A DNA stretch of 64,000 bases from Sepioteuthis lessoniana (lineage: Eukaryota; Mollusca; Cephalopoda; Myopsida; Loliginidae), in NCBI GenBank assembly GCA_963585895.1, contig OY757934.1, positions 33,939,268 through 34,003,267 of the forward strand. The letters run 5' to 3'. A model generated the notes under the pieces. The model was not told the DNA's origin, did not search any database, and saw only the letters and a list, made by a program, of their open reading frames with translations. This document shows positions 43,935-55,324 of the stretch, one piece after another. A program made the position numbers and the translations under genes. The number at the start of each line of letters is the position of its first letter. The stretch's first letter is position 1.

Positions 43935-44562
43935 ATGTTGCTGCAGATGTTATTTTGGCTGGGCAGATAGTTGCTGGTGGTAGTGGTGGTGCTGGAAGAT
44001 GTATCGACAGTAGCGGAGGAGGTTGAGCCCTTTTCACTTTAGGACCGTCCAGTTTGGTGGCGACATTCGGCCTTGCAGCTTTAAAGGCGGTTTAATTGAC
44101 CTTGATCTTGGAGAAAACGGTGGAACGAGAAGGTCGAGAAGAGGAGACCGATGATCTGGCCTCGTCCAGTCGCTTCTTGAACTCCAGTAACTTCTCGTAT
44201 TTTTCTCGGCCAGGGCTGTTACACCTGGCCTTTATTGGTGTTGTTGTTGGTTGTTATTTAGTTGATGTTGTTGCATATGTGAGTTGGGGCTCAGTAATAT
44301 GGGCGTTTTCAATGGGGATTTCTTCCCCGGGCAGATTGCAGTGAGATGACCAATCTCCCCATAATGCCAACAAGCTGGCTTCCTTCCAGCAACCTTCCAA
44401 ACTCAACCAGTTAGGAATGGAGTTGAAGGTCTCGCTGTGGAACATTATGTCAAACCTTAGCTTCCTGTGCATATCATAATATGACGCAGCGACGATATCC
44501 TCGAATTGTTGCATATAAGCAGCTAAATCCTCGTCAGTGAGGTAGCTAGGCACTTCAAATAC
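43537..44562 (-). pseudogene. ORF1 protein C-terminal half with decayed zinc knuckle (LINE)
   Basis: 44562 downward: FEVPSYLTDEDLAAYMQQF, DIVAASYYDMHRK and NSIPNWLSLEG, an RRM-like or gag-like stretch. Then the knuckle at about 44370-44330: in the best frame KPACWHYGEIGHLTAICPGK, a CCHC motif whose second cysteine is tyrosine. A frame change follows. The last part (44037-43537) is a 166-residue frame with a Pro/Ala-rich stretch and a charged, helical end (LEVLEQWNKAQQQYMKDLRV). Role in the intact element would be RNA binding. Confidence 0.6.
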
Positions 44563-44903
44563 CAAAAGAAAATTCTTTCGAATTTATCGTACACACAAAA
44601 TAATGATTGCAATTAGCGCCCACGAAAGCATTCACCGGTTGTTATCGGTGCTGAGACTTTCTTCAAAATGGACAAAAGGGGTTTCTGCGCATAGGATCAG
44701 CGCATAGCGAAATGTCGATGAAATTTGTCAAAAAAATAATTAAAACTAATTAAAAGTAATATTTCGGCCAATCAATGACCTTGTAAAAAACAAAGAAAAC
44801 TTAATTTGATCCGATCAGAAGAGAAAAACGATATAAAAGACAAATTTCTTGACAGCAGGACAGATCAAAAGAAGGCAGACGATACCAACAGACTCAGAAC
44901 TCC

Positions 44904-44949
<46 letters not shown>

Positions 44950-45284
44950 AAACTCGAAACCACGCGTCACACACATTGACCTTCCTCTTCTCCGCTTTGA
45001 AGGAAGCAACTAACTCGTAAATCAACGAACACCCTTCTCATCTCTGCACCTGTTACATCTAAGTGACTACATCAGTCCAACAATCCTACCACTATTAAGC
45101 ATAGGAAATTTTTTCTACTTTTTAATTCCATATCAACACGTTTTACAAACCCAGCTATTTGGACTTTTTACTCATTTGTTTCTAATACAGTTATTAAAAT
45201 TTTTACGTGCCTTCGTGTTCTTTGTTTTTACAATTGTATTTTTTGTAGTTTCTTTGAAACCATACGCTGATATAACCTACGGAT
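44563..45284. other. About 720-bp insertion in LINE ORF1, CCAAT-TATA motif
   Basis: The ORF1 reading is continuous across its two edges. On the plus strand it has CCAAT (44768-44772), TATAAAAG (44832-44839) and a (GA)n run (44909-44943). No terminal inverted repeat was found; the bases ATAC occur at both edges and could be a 4-bp target duplication. It could be a solo LTR. Confidence 0.45.
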
Positions 45285-45720
45285 ACTGTGATCCTCCGCC
45301 GTCCCAGTTGCTCCGTTTTAGATATATTCTTTCGACTCGAGGTCCTTTCGAGTAAGGGCAAAAGCATCTTCTATGGTCGGTACCAGTACGCCCCAAAAGG
45401 CGTGAGAGATTCCTACTAGCATACCTATTACTTTTAGACCCCAGCTGAGTAATGACTTTGATGTCTTTAGAGGATTTAATAATTTTCTTGGTTCGTTTTT
45501 CCATGACAAAGACCAACGCCGTTCTTTTCTGTTTGTCTTGTCAGAGATCGTCTGAACTGGACAAGAGATCCTTCTCCCAAACTTGTTGGGAGATGGCCCT
45601 TGCTCACTGAAGCAACTCGTCGAAGTCGACCACAATCTTTGGTGGTGCTTTCCATTCGTAGGAGAGCCCCCACTTGTTTTCTTGTCTTGAGTTGGGGATA
45701 ATTTTTCTTTTTGCGTGTCA
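45277..45720 (-). pseudogene. ORF1 protein N-terminal half (LINE)
   Basis: Overlapping frames on the minus strand carry one ancestral protein with frame changes: an EWKAPPKIVVDFDELL-like start, KDIKVITQLGSKS, then HAFWGVLVPTIEDAFALTRK and DLESKEYI. I recall the WGVLVPT and LTRKDL phrases from zinc-knuckle ORF1 (gag-like) proteins of invertebrate LINEs. The reading stops at RRITVSV-like sequence at 45285, where the insertion begins. Confidence 0.55.
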
Positions 45721-45721
45721 T

Positions 45722-46264
45722 TTTGTTTTGGGGCTTTGTGTACTTTTTTTTTTATAGATTGATCCTCTTTGTGAATAGGGCCTTTATAGCCAAGTCGCTA
45801 ACTCGACTGGCCATAAGGAGGGAAAAAAGTGAAAAAACCTATAAATGTATGTATTTTTTTTTTGTATGCCATAATTTTAATTTACCAATGCTGGACAGGC
45901 TCACTGGTCTGGCCTTTTGTGGTCGCTAATGCGAGATGAATGGTCAGGTCAGATGAGAAAGAAAAAAAGTTCCTAAAAAAATCCTACACTTAAAATTGTC
46001 AACAATAAATACAACAAATAACAATCAAACAGCAAGTCAAAAATTAACTTAGAGGATGAGCTTAGCTGGCATTATCACAAATTTAGAGTAGTTTTCTTAG
46101 ACTGGATGCTTACCAAGGTTATAGAAGTGTATTCCACAATTTCATCTATAGCTTGAAGAAAAGTGGGATTCATACTTTTCCCAAGGGGAATTGGTACTAC
46201 GTGACTGCAAACAGTTTTAGCTAGAATTTGAAATTGGCTAACTGTTTCCATTTTTTCTAATGTT
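45722..46264. other. Intergenic, no gene recognised
   Basis: No motif recognised. Confidence 0.5.
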
Positions 46265-46870
46265 AACACCCTCCACAGCCCCCTGCCTACTGTAAATTTG
46301 TTTGACAATCCATAGTCCCCCCCACCTCATTTCCTATTGTAATTTAGAAAATCATGCACAGGCCCACCTTAATTCTGAAAATTTATTATACAATCCACAG
46401 TGCCCCCTTTCTATTCTAAAATTATTCCACCATTTCCAGCCTTCCCCCGCCCACAATCTATAGCCACCCACTTTCTACTGTAAATTTATTAAACCATCCA
46501 CAATCCCTCTTTCTACTGTAAATTTATTAAACCATCCACAGCCCCACTGGCCATAGTAAATTTATCAAATTATCTACAGCCCCATTCTCTACTGTAAATT
46601 TATTCTACCATCCACTACCCCACTTCCCACTGTAAATCTATTTTATCATCCACGAACCCCTTCCTACAGTAAGTTTATTATACCATCCACAGTGTCCCCT
46701 GCAAATTGTAAATTTGTTTCATTATCCACCCCCCTACCAACTGTAAATTTATTCCATCATCCACAGCCTCCTTTCCTCCTGTAAATTTATTCCACCATTC
46801 CCAGCTCCCCAGCCCACTGTAAATTTTTCGACCATCTACAGTTCACCTCTGTAAATTTATTATATTCAAC
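46265..46870 (+). repeat. Degenerate C-rich minisatellite, about 41-bp period
   Basis: About 14-15 units of the form CTACTGTAAATTTATT, then (A/C)ACCATCCACAGCCCC with varying C runs. Units differ strongly from each other, so the array is old. No coding signal across it. Confidence 0.9.
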
Positions 46871-47394
46871 TAAATAGTAATTATAAATTAGTCATTGATT
46901 TGTTAAAACAATATTAATTGTGTAAATTGTTATATTTTTGTAAACCTAATCAGATTAAAATCATTGTAAAATAGAAGAACTGACATGATATTGTTTATTG
47001 TACAATATCTTTTGAGATTCTGAAATGAGTCATTTTCCTAATGAGGAGTATTAATCTGAACAATAAATTAGATCTTATATATTTTTAATAAGATTAGTTA
47101 GGATAATTAATTTTCCTTTGTATAAACATGAAAGGTAGTCAATCTTTGTTTTAACTTTTATATTATTGAATAATTTGTTGCAAAAAGAAATATAGTTGAC
47201 TAGCTGAAATACCAATCTACATAGGGTGAGAGATGAATATTTGGATTGAAACTGATTAATTTTACAATTTTTGTTGCCAAACAAAAATTTCCACCAAACA
47301 ATTAGAAATAATAATTGTTACTATAAAAGGTAAAGTCACATAACAGAGAGTTTTATGAATTATCATCATGATCAAGTTTTGTTAACATCATTTT
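46871..47394. other. Intergenic, no gene recognised
   Basis: AT-rich. Confidence 0.5.
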
Positions 47395-47790
47395 CAGTAG
47401 ATAAGATATTGCTGTAGAGGTATATGAACTGGTCTTCTAACTTTAAAGACTTGCCATTTTGAGCCGAGAAGGCTCCTTTTTGTTTAAAACACTTGAACTC
47501 TGTTTGATTGGTGTTTACATAAAGGCCAATGCCTCCTGCTGCTTGCTCCAGGCTATGCTATAGGGATTCAGCTTGGGCAGGTGCATTTGCAAGAAGCCCT
47601 AGTTCATCTGTTTAGTCTGCATCTATTATTATTTCTACAGGCTTTTTTTTTTTTTTTTTTAGTATAAAAACATTTTCTTTTATTAGATCTATTGACATTC
47701 AAAGAACATAGTCTAAGCAGATTATAAACATATATGGTGCCAATGTCTCTCCATTCTAAAACCCCAGTAACAGTGTTGAAAATTTACTTG
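47395..47790 (-). mobile_element. RTE LINE fragment, very degenerate
   Basis: On plus, ATAAAGGCCAATGCCTCCTG, CAGCTTGGGCAGGTGCATTT and AACATAGTCTAAGCAGATTA align in order with the RT region of the RTE copy at 51850-52090. A T run replaces part. No open frame remains. Confidence 0.7.
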
Positions 47791-48463
47791 TAACTATTAA
47801 TAGTAATAACATGTTTAACTTTATTCCTTGAAGTAAAAAAATGCAAAAACTATGATTATTTATGTTTGCAGAATACAAGCAAAAACAAATTATTTATCTA
47901 ATTGGTTACAATATTTCAGTTAAGTAATCCATGAAATTTTTATGTTATTTTTCTTTATCTATAAAAATTATTCTTTTAATGGTAGCAACTTTATGTAACT
48001 TTATTTATTTTCAAATTTTTTTTTAAATGAAAAAAAAATTACCACTAGGAGGAAAAAAGCTGTAGATAGATTAAAAAAGACCCTAAATTTGAAATGACTA
48101 TATTGAGAAAACTCCCCAAAATTGATTTAATATAATTGAATTAAAGAACCAAATCCTGTTAAGATGTTTTTGCTAAAGGCAATGGTAATGATTGACAGGG
48201 AAAACAATAGGCATTAATTTCAAGTGAATTTCAAACAAAACTGTTCATCATGTGTTGTCAGATTAACACTGATGGCCACAATCTGAATAGACGAAAGAAA
48301 TTATCTCATATATATGACATTTATCAAGTAATTGCTCTCTCACCTGATTTAGTTATCCGCAGAGTATTGTTTCAAGGGCATAACACCTCAATTAAGTTAA
48401 ATAACAACATATCTTTCTGTTTTGTCTCTTTCATTCTTGGGTTTAATGTCTTAATGTTGGTTA
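47791..48463. other. Intergenic, no gene recognised
   Basis: AT-rich with homopolymer A and T runs near 48020-48040. Confidence 0.5.
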
Positions 48464-48481
48464 TATCTATATCTATATCTA

Positions 48482-48540
<59 letters not shown>
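48464..48540. repeat. (ATCT)n(CT)n(AT)n microsatellite
   Basis: Three adjoining simple tracts abutting the left arm of the inverted repeat. Confidence 0.95.
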
Positions 48541-48563
48541 TTAGGCAGCATTTCTTCGTTAAT

Positions 48564-49056
48564 GCAAATTTCATTAAACATAATAGACATTTTATGTCTA
48601 CATATTTTCTTCTGGATCCGTTCGAATTCCCGTATTACTTTTATCGTATTCGGGGGAAAATTGATTTATGTATTGTCCATAGTTGTATGTATCCCTAGTA
48701 CTTTCTGCCCGACTTTGGGCCATCATCAGGGGAGGATCTATTACAAAAGTGATGTAACTTTTGTTTTAGCATATTACTATTGTGTAAGGGCGTCTTTGCC
48801 GTTAAAGATTATGGCGTTTGCTTTTAAATGTAATTCTATAATTAATATAATATGCTAAAACAAAAATTACATCACTTTTGTAATAGATCCTCCCCTGATG
48901 ATGGCCCAAGGTCGGGCAGAAAGTACTAGAGATACATACAACTATGGACAATACATAAATCAATTCCCCCCAAATACGATAAAAGTAATACGGGAATTCG
49001 AACGGATCCAAAAGAAAATATGTAGACATAAAATGTCTATTATGTTTAATGAAATT

Positions 49057-49059
<3 letters not shown>
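48564..49059. mobile_element. Inverted repeat of about 213 bp (Penelope-like ends?)
   Basis: Arms 48564-48776 and 48848-49059 are near-identical reverse complements around a 71-bp spacer. The plus-strand right arm holds CTGATGATGGCCCAAGG, a GGGCA and then GAAA, a hammerhead-like core similar to the one at 234-258. Outer ends of both arms meet (TA)n tracts. This resembles the inverted terminal structures of Penelope-like elements. No RT is present. Confidence 0.8.

Positions 49060-49095
<36 letters not shown>
49060..49095. repeat. (AT)n microsatellite
   Basis: TA tract at the outer end of the right arm. Confidence 0.97.
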
Positions 49096-49099
<4 letters not shown>

Positions 49100-49469
49100 T
49101 TGAATCAATAAGAAAAAACCACACTTGTGCAGCTAAAAAAGCCTTCATTTGATGATCACTCTGGGGTCAGGCATGGTTTTGATATCATTACCACTAACCC
49201 AAAGCTTGTCAGAAGTATTTTGCAATACCGCCAACCTGTTTTCCATTACATCATGAAGATACCAAGTCAAGATGCAACCTCTTCATATAATCCTTTTTTG
49301 CATTCCAAACTTTCCAGTAATGAAGTATTAATTTAATGATGTAAGATTTGAATTGACTCAATGACACAGAAATACACTGAACAAGAATAGAATTTACATG
49401 AAGTTCCCTTGCAAAATCAGTGTGCAAGATTATGGTGAGTTATTGATTGATGTTAAATTGTATTATATG

Positions 49470-49470
<1 letters not shown>
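49096..49470. other. Unassigned; open frame at 49127-49336 without recognised domain
   Basis: A 69-codon plus-strand frame of ordinary amino-acid composition. No family or splice sites stand out. Confidence 0.3.

Positions 49471-49540
<70 letters not shown>
49471..49540. repeat. (AT)n microsatellite
   Basis: About 35 AT units, left flank of a hAT-like element. Confidence 0.98.
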
Positions 49541-49543
<3 letters not shown>

Positions 49544-50541
49544 TGGCGACTCTAGCCTATTTTTGCTACTCGTGCCCCCACCGCCCTCTGTCAACTTCAG
49601 TTCCCAACCCGTGGTCCGTGGACCCAAAGTAAGTCATCATAGTTGCTATTGTGTGATTCTCCATTGTATAGCACAGATTGACAAACGTACCTTGCATGGT
49701 GTTTTTTTTGTAAACAATCAAGATACTATATAATTTGTAGTCTTGTTAATACAGTAGATAAGATAATTTTTTTCCTTTCAAAAGTATAGAAGAAAAGAGA
49801 AGATGTTCATTACTATGACGAGAAAAACATGTTTATTAGAATAAAGAAACTGATGACAATATACACAGACACAGCTAGTAGTTTCAATTTCGCTTAAAAT
49901 AAAGATTATTTGTTGAAAATGTATTCAAATAAACAAATTTTAGTTACAGAATATAATATATGCAACATTCATTAAAGAAATAGAGATCTGTTAGTGAAAA
50001 ACGAATTAAAACACGCCGTTTAACCAACATTTACCATAGCGATGATGATGACGTCGGGACGGCTATAGTCTGCTATCCCCCCCTCTCTCTCTCTCGGTCC
50101 CTCTCCCTCTTCCCAAGACAGCTGTCAGCAGTCAGCAGTCAGAATGTGCTAAGATTTTTGAGCACGATGTTTGGGTTGCTCTTGCTATTGGCTACAGCCA
50201 AAAGCGGATTTCTCTAACATTACTGTTATTATAAGGGTCTAGTGTTCGGCACAGATTTATGCGTGTTCAACATTATAGCTGATTTTATGGGATGTTCAAT
50301 GAATCTGACGGTGGCCGGACAAAGACCATCCGTTCAAAACAGCATCGTTGTATTATTCCTAGATATATTTATGAACTTTTGGCTACTTAGTTATCGAAAC
50401 TTGAATAGATACGTAATTTAATTGAGATCAGACTAAGTATGTTTGCTTGAAATTAATGGATGATTTTTAATCCATTTTGAATAACATTGACCGAGTTATT
50501 GGTCGTGCCGGGCACGAGTAGCACTAGTCCCGTCTCTGCCC

Positions 50542-50544
<3 letters not shown>
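49541..50544. mobile_element. Non-autonomous hAT-like element in an (AT)n tract
   Basis: Left end CAGTGGCGACTCTAG, then GCTACTCGTGCCC. The right end, reversed, is TAGGGGCAGAGACGGGACTA, then GTGCTACTCGTGCCC. The inverted ends share GCTACTCGTGCCC and the hAT-like CAG(T/G)GGC start. The 1004-bp element is flanked on both sides by (AT)n, which would mask an 8-bp duplication. No transposase frame is present. Confidence 0.8.

Positions 50545-50582
<38 letters not shown>
50545..50582. repeat. (AT)n microsatellite
   Basis: Right flank of the hAT-like element. Confidence 0.97.
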
Positions 50583-50587
<5 letters not shown>

Positions 50588-51150
50588 CACTTTTTATATT
50601 TTTACATTTCATCTTGTTATATATTTAATTTAGATTATTTTCTGTATGTCTATGAAATATTATTCTCTACACTTTTCCAGGAAGGTTTGAATGCCATTAG
50701 GAAAGATAAGCACACCCCAAAGAAATGGGTTATGCATGTACATTGTGCGGGTAGAATAACATCATCACATCAGAAAACAATTCAATGACATCTCAATAGA
50801 AATAGTCATGTGTGTTGATGATCATGTACTTTGAGATACTGAGATTGTCAGTTGCTTGAAGGGATCCTGAATCAAGGAAATTTCTACAGTAAACTGGGAT
50901 TCCTTTCGTTAACTTGTGGGTTATCAGTTTAAAAAATAGTCATTTCAACTGGAACTGTATCAAATGATATCTCAACTTTCCACTCAATTTGACATTATCA
51001 TCTTCTCATATCATTCAAATCATGAATCATCCTGTCAGTTAATTCAAATCTTACATCTGTAAATTAAAGCTTAATTACTGAAAAATTTTAAATACAACAA
51101 AATATGAAGAGGCATTCCCACAAGTTCATACAAGAGAGACAAAGTTTGTA
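50583..51150. other. Intergenic, no gene recognised
   Basis: AT-rich. Confidence 0.5.
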
Positions 51151-51187
51151 ATATTAATATTTGTGTGAGTGTAAATATACATACATA

Positions 51188-51219
<32 letters not shown>

Positions 51220-51852
51220 CGTGCAGCTAGCACGGATATCCCTGACCCTCTCTCTCCACGTCTCCCTATCATTCATCGCCTTCGGCATGTCTTCGGGGTT
51301 ACATCCCGTATCATCACATAGCTGCTGTATGAATGTTCGAGCTGGTCACCCTGCTTTTGATTGGCCATATGCGGGGGTCCACAGGAGCACATCACTTATG
51401 ATCACGTCTTTGCTTCTCCAGCAGTGTCCAGCATGTCTGATTCGTCTAGCTTGTATAGTTTTCGTGATAGGTGGTAGGTGGTCGTACAGTTGGCACCATG
51501 TGGGGTGTTGCTGCCAGGACCTGTTCAATATTGCTCACAACATTCTTGTATAATTGCCGTCGAGCTTCTTCTCCAACCGTTTAGTCAGCGTCCAAGTAGT
51601 GCATTCATACAGCAGTATCGACACGACCGCCGCCTGGAAGAAACTGCGTTTCATTTTATCGGTCAGGTTTGATTTCCATATGATCAAAAGCCTATCGATA
51701 GCTGTCCATGCCTTCGTTAGCCGTGTGTCGATGTCTTTTTTGGTTGATGAGACGCTGCTTCCTAGGTCGGTGAATTTGTCAACCAGTTTCAGGGAGGTTC
51801 TGTCTAGTGTGGATATGTCGCCTTTCTGATTAAAGCACATAAATTCAGTTTT
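51220..51852 (-). pseudogene. RTE C-terminal region
   Basis: TEFMCFNQKGDISTLDRTSL, KDIDTRLTKAWTAIDRL, FFQAAVVSILLYECTTWTLT, RHAGHCWRSKDVIISDVLLW. A frame change occurs near 51530 and further changes near the end. It corresponds to the copy at 30983, which is less damaged here. Confidence 0.88.
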
Positions 51853-52617
51853 CTATGCATTGACATGGAGTCCAATGCCTGCAGCGGCTCGTTCCAAACT
51901 ATGCAGTAATGTTTCGGCTTGGTTGGGTGTATTGGCCAATAGGGCTATATCATCGGCGTAGTCGGCGTCTGTAATTGTTTTTGCGGGGTACCTTCTGCTT
52001 CTTTTCTTTGTCAGCTCAAAGCCGTTTTCTCTAATGTTATCGATTGATGTCCTAAGTACGTAGTCTAGACAGATGATAAAGAGGTATGGGGCAAGCGTGT
52101 CCCCTTGTAGTACTCCTGCTACAATGTCGAAGTATTCTGTGTCTCCATCCGGTGAACGCACTTTCACTTTGATGTTTCTGTAGAGAATCATTATTGCTGC
52201 TACGATTTCTTCTGGTAGGCCGTATGCTAGTAGTATTTGTTCCATCTTCCCTCTGTGAATGGAATCAAAGGCCTTGGTAAAATCGACAAATAGTAATGTC
52301 GCCTGTAAGTTTTTTGCCCTCACGCCTTCTAGGATTCTACGAATGGTCAATATTTGTGAGGTCGTGGACCTGTTTCTTCTGAAGCTATTTTGGTTTTTCC
52401 TCAGGATTTTGTTGATTTGGGGTACTATGCGGTTTCGTAGTAGTGCATTGTAGATTTTGGCTGCTATGGATGTGAGTGTTATACCTTTATAGTTCTTGGC
52501 TAATCCGAGGTCACCCATTTTAGGGAAGGGGAGGATGCATCCCTTCGTCCATCTGTCTATCGGATTTTGGTTATAAACTGCGTTGCAGTGTCGGAGCAGT
52601 ATGTCGTCAAATTCGAC

Positions 52618-52620
<3 letters not shown>
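51853..52620 (-). pseudogene. RTE reverse transcriptase
   Basis: The frame runs VVEFDDILLRHCNAVYNQNP, KNYKGITLTSIAAKIYNALL, FVDFTKAFDSIHRGKMEQIL (catalytic D), AGVLQGDTLAPYLF and DADYADDIALLAN, where YADD is the active-site box. It is open over about 256 codons and ends with AAAGIGLHVNA at a stop. The upstream endonuclease is missing. The best-preserved LINE coding segment in the window. Confidence 0.92.
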
Positions 52621-52672
<52 letters not shown>

Positions 52673-52690
52673 TATAATATTAATATATAT
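52621..52690. repeat. (TA)n tract inside the RTE element
   Basis: Interrupts the RTE coding sequence. The part beyond (52691-52833) is open (LDPDVLRSCLYQSKK). Confidence 0.95.
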
Positions 52691-52941
52691 CTATAAGAAC
52701 GGCCGAAGTCTGGCCTTATTAACGTTTTTTTTTTGCTTTGGTAGAGGCACGAGCGTAGCACGTCGGGATCAAGGAGGTGGCTTAGCTCTTCCAGAGTCAT
52801 GCCGGGGTTTCTATCGGAGCCGATATGATGCATAAAAGCTGAAATTGGTGATGAAGACAGTGCATCACCGAAGACCTACCTTGATGCATCTAGGATGTAT
52901 GATTGAAATATTAATATTTGTGTGAGTGTAAATATACATAC

Positions 52942-52942
52942 G

Positions 52943-53024
<82 letters not shown>

Positions 53025-53045
53025 TGTGTGTGTGTGCATATATAT
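52942..53045. repeat. (TA)n(TG)n microsatellite
   Basis: Starts right after the right-hand target duplication. Confidence 0.97.
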
Positions 53046-53097
53046 TTGTCTTAAAAGACAACTTGGGTTAGATAGTACCACTGCTGTACTTTTATAA

Positions 53098-53150
53098 GGA
53101 TAGTCTTAGCATTAAATAACCCATGAAAGTTGATATGCCATTAAACAAAG
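53098..53150 (+). repeat. 55-bp terminal module, diverged copy
   Basis: TTAGCATTAAATAACCCATG then AAGTTGATATGCCATTAAAC. Confidence 0.6.
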
Positions 53151-53204
53151 AAACAGTACGAAAATACTTGTTGATAACACAAACATACTATTTAACAAAC
53201 TTAT

Positions 53205-53271
53205 GATAACTATGGCCTGTGGCATTTGTAATCTTTTTAAAATATTACAAATGCCACAAGCCATAATTATC
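53205..53271. repeat. 28-bp hairpin with 11-base loop
   Basis: Arms 53205-53232 and 53244-53271 pair with two C/A-type differences that become G-U pairs in RNA on one strand. Size and loop fit a small-RNA-precursor-like hairpin as well as a foldback repeat. Confidence 0.9.
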
Positions 53272-55324
53272 ACCCCTCTCTGGCAAAAAACCTACAGTTA
53301 ATAAAATAGAATTTATCCTGGGAATCAGTGTGCTAGATATATCTAATAAATATAAAATTTGTTACTTCTGTTAACAGTATACACAGGCTCAGTTCCTAAA
53401 TCTAAATTTAAGAACTGATGTAAGAAAATGCTATAGAAAAACTACAACTTATCAAATCCCCTCTACATTCTAAACAGGAATAATCTAAGATACTAAAAAC
53501 AAATTTCACTAAATTTCAAATAATGAAATTGAATCTTGATAATGATCATATTTTCATATAAGATTAAATCAAATTTAAGAAATCTTGTAAGATTACAAGA
53601 AAATATCAATAACAAAAAAAATGCTTTTTAATTTTAGATAAATTTGCGAATATTTAGCCTTTATTTTTGTATGTGTAATACTTGAGCTACACTTTGCAGT
53701 CAAGTTAAAGATGAATGAAACATTGATTTACAAGCTCCATACATCAAATATAGAATAAACTTACTAAACTTTTAGCAAGTTAAATATGAAGTAATGGAAA
53801 CAGTAGCTACAAACAATATGGAAAAATAATCAAGAGTTAGATTGTAAAATTCTGAGACTGGCAATTTATACATGTCACTTATTTTAATTATTTATTTATT
53901 TTATTAAAGTCTATCCCTTCTTTTAATATCAAACTCTACTTTCTTAGCCAAACTAATAAAACTGAATGTCTTTTAGGTTCTTCAGAAATTCATTATAACT
54001 TCAGAATGCCATATAATATATTCTAACTTGAAAGTATCAAGAAATACTATTTTCATTAAAAAGCTGAACAATTAGTTTAAAGATTTCAGACTGTGATTAA
54101 AACTTATAATAGTTCCTTAGACATTAAAAAAAAAAACTAAACATGGCTGAATACATAATTTCTGTTCAATTTCTTTTGTAGTGGGAATCATTTGATGAAA
54201 ACAGAGAGAAACGGTCTTAGTTTTATAATAAATATTCATTTGATGCAGGGGAGGTAACTGTAGAATCTACTTAAATAGTTACAACTGAAAGTATCACGTA
54301 CACGAACAATAGACTTTTAGTTAGGTAGTTATTCAGTTATTGGATATACACGGATCTAACAAGGTTTTATTATTTACAACTAAATGCAACTGTAAATCTA
54401 TTTTATCTACTAATTCAATTAGATTGAAGTACTTTTTATTTTGTTCACATCTAGATTGGCCTTTGACATGTTATTACTATTGGTCTACATCTGTCATCTC
54501 AAAAGATTGCAATCAATATCGTGTTATGATAGTGTATTTAAGTTTTTTCACATTTTTTTTATATGAGACATTTTATGAACCTGTGGGACATACATTATAA
54601 TTGCAATCCATGATGATATTGATGCTTCTATTCAAAGATTAGCATTTCATAATTATCTCTGTTAAGAATTGGGATGATTAAAATGGACATTCAATTATTT
54701 AAAGAAAAGGAGACTGATCCTTGTATTAAATAATCTAGTAAGGTTTGACATGCCGTAAAAACAACCAAAAGTCAACTGCGTCGAGTTCGTTAATCATATA
54801 TTGATGTGTATATATTTTTCGAAATTTTATCTCTAATTGACAAAAAAAAAGCTAGAAGGAAAGTTATTGATAGTCTCCAAAAAGTGAGCGAACAGACAGA
54901 TGTTTCTCTTGCCATTGACATTCTACAGAGTAACTCTACATAATGGAATTTTCTTCGTTGTATGAAAGTTTTTGCCTTAATGTTTTTCTTATCGAAAAAA
55001 AAAAAAAGTAATAAAAAAACAAAAATAATAATAGATAAATAAAAATAAGGCTAAAACTTTAATAGTAAATCAGGGGAACTAACTCGTCAGAACTTTTTCG
55101 TAGTTTAACTATTGGAAGTTACCTCCCTTAAACATTTTTTTAAATAATGAAAATATTCGTAGTGAATTTATATCATACCTTCTTGATTAAAGATAATTTT
55201 TAAGATAATCTTAAGAATAAGTTATTTTAGCCATGAAAATATATAAATAATTCAGTTTATTTTGTCACAGTATTTTGACAAAAGAATGAAAAATCAGCAA
55301 AAATTAGGCTGAGGGAATTGTAAT
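53272..55324. other. Long AT-rich stretch; module copy at 54718-54775
   Basis: No gene recognised in about 2 kb. At 54718-54775 a diverged module (GTATTAAATAATCTAGTAAG, then TTGACATGCCGTAAAAACAA) is present. Confidence 0.5.

Larger units (their letters stand above)
43105..45720 (-). mobile_element. APE-type LINE with zinc-knuckle ORF1, 3'-truncated and interrupted
   Basis: Minus strand. ORF1 begins near 45720, is broken by an insertion (44563-45284), resumes at 44562, and runs to a stop near 43537. The start of ORF2 follows, including the endonuclease string DICCIQENYFNSKFRER, up to about 43105, where module copies replace the rest. Two-ORF layout with a CCHC ORF1 and APE endonuclease fits L1/Tx1-like or I/Jockey-like LINEs. 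Confidence 0.7.
51185..52907 (-). mobile_element. RTE-type LINE, 5'-truncated, with 34-bp target duplication
   Basis: Flanked by identical 34-bp direct repeats at 51151-51184 and 52908-52941 (each begins ATATTAATATTTGTG). The 3' end is a (ATC)n/(GAT)n tail at 51188-51219. The RT and C-terminal region are mostly open. An internal (TA)n tract (52621-52690) interrupts the 5' part. Confidence 0.93.

Noticed and set aside
43541..44026. Plus-strand alanine-rich frame as a gene
   Set aside because: It is the antisense of the LINE ORF1 frame on the minus strand.
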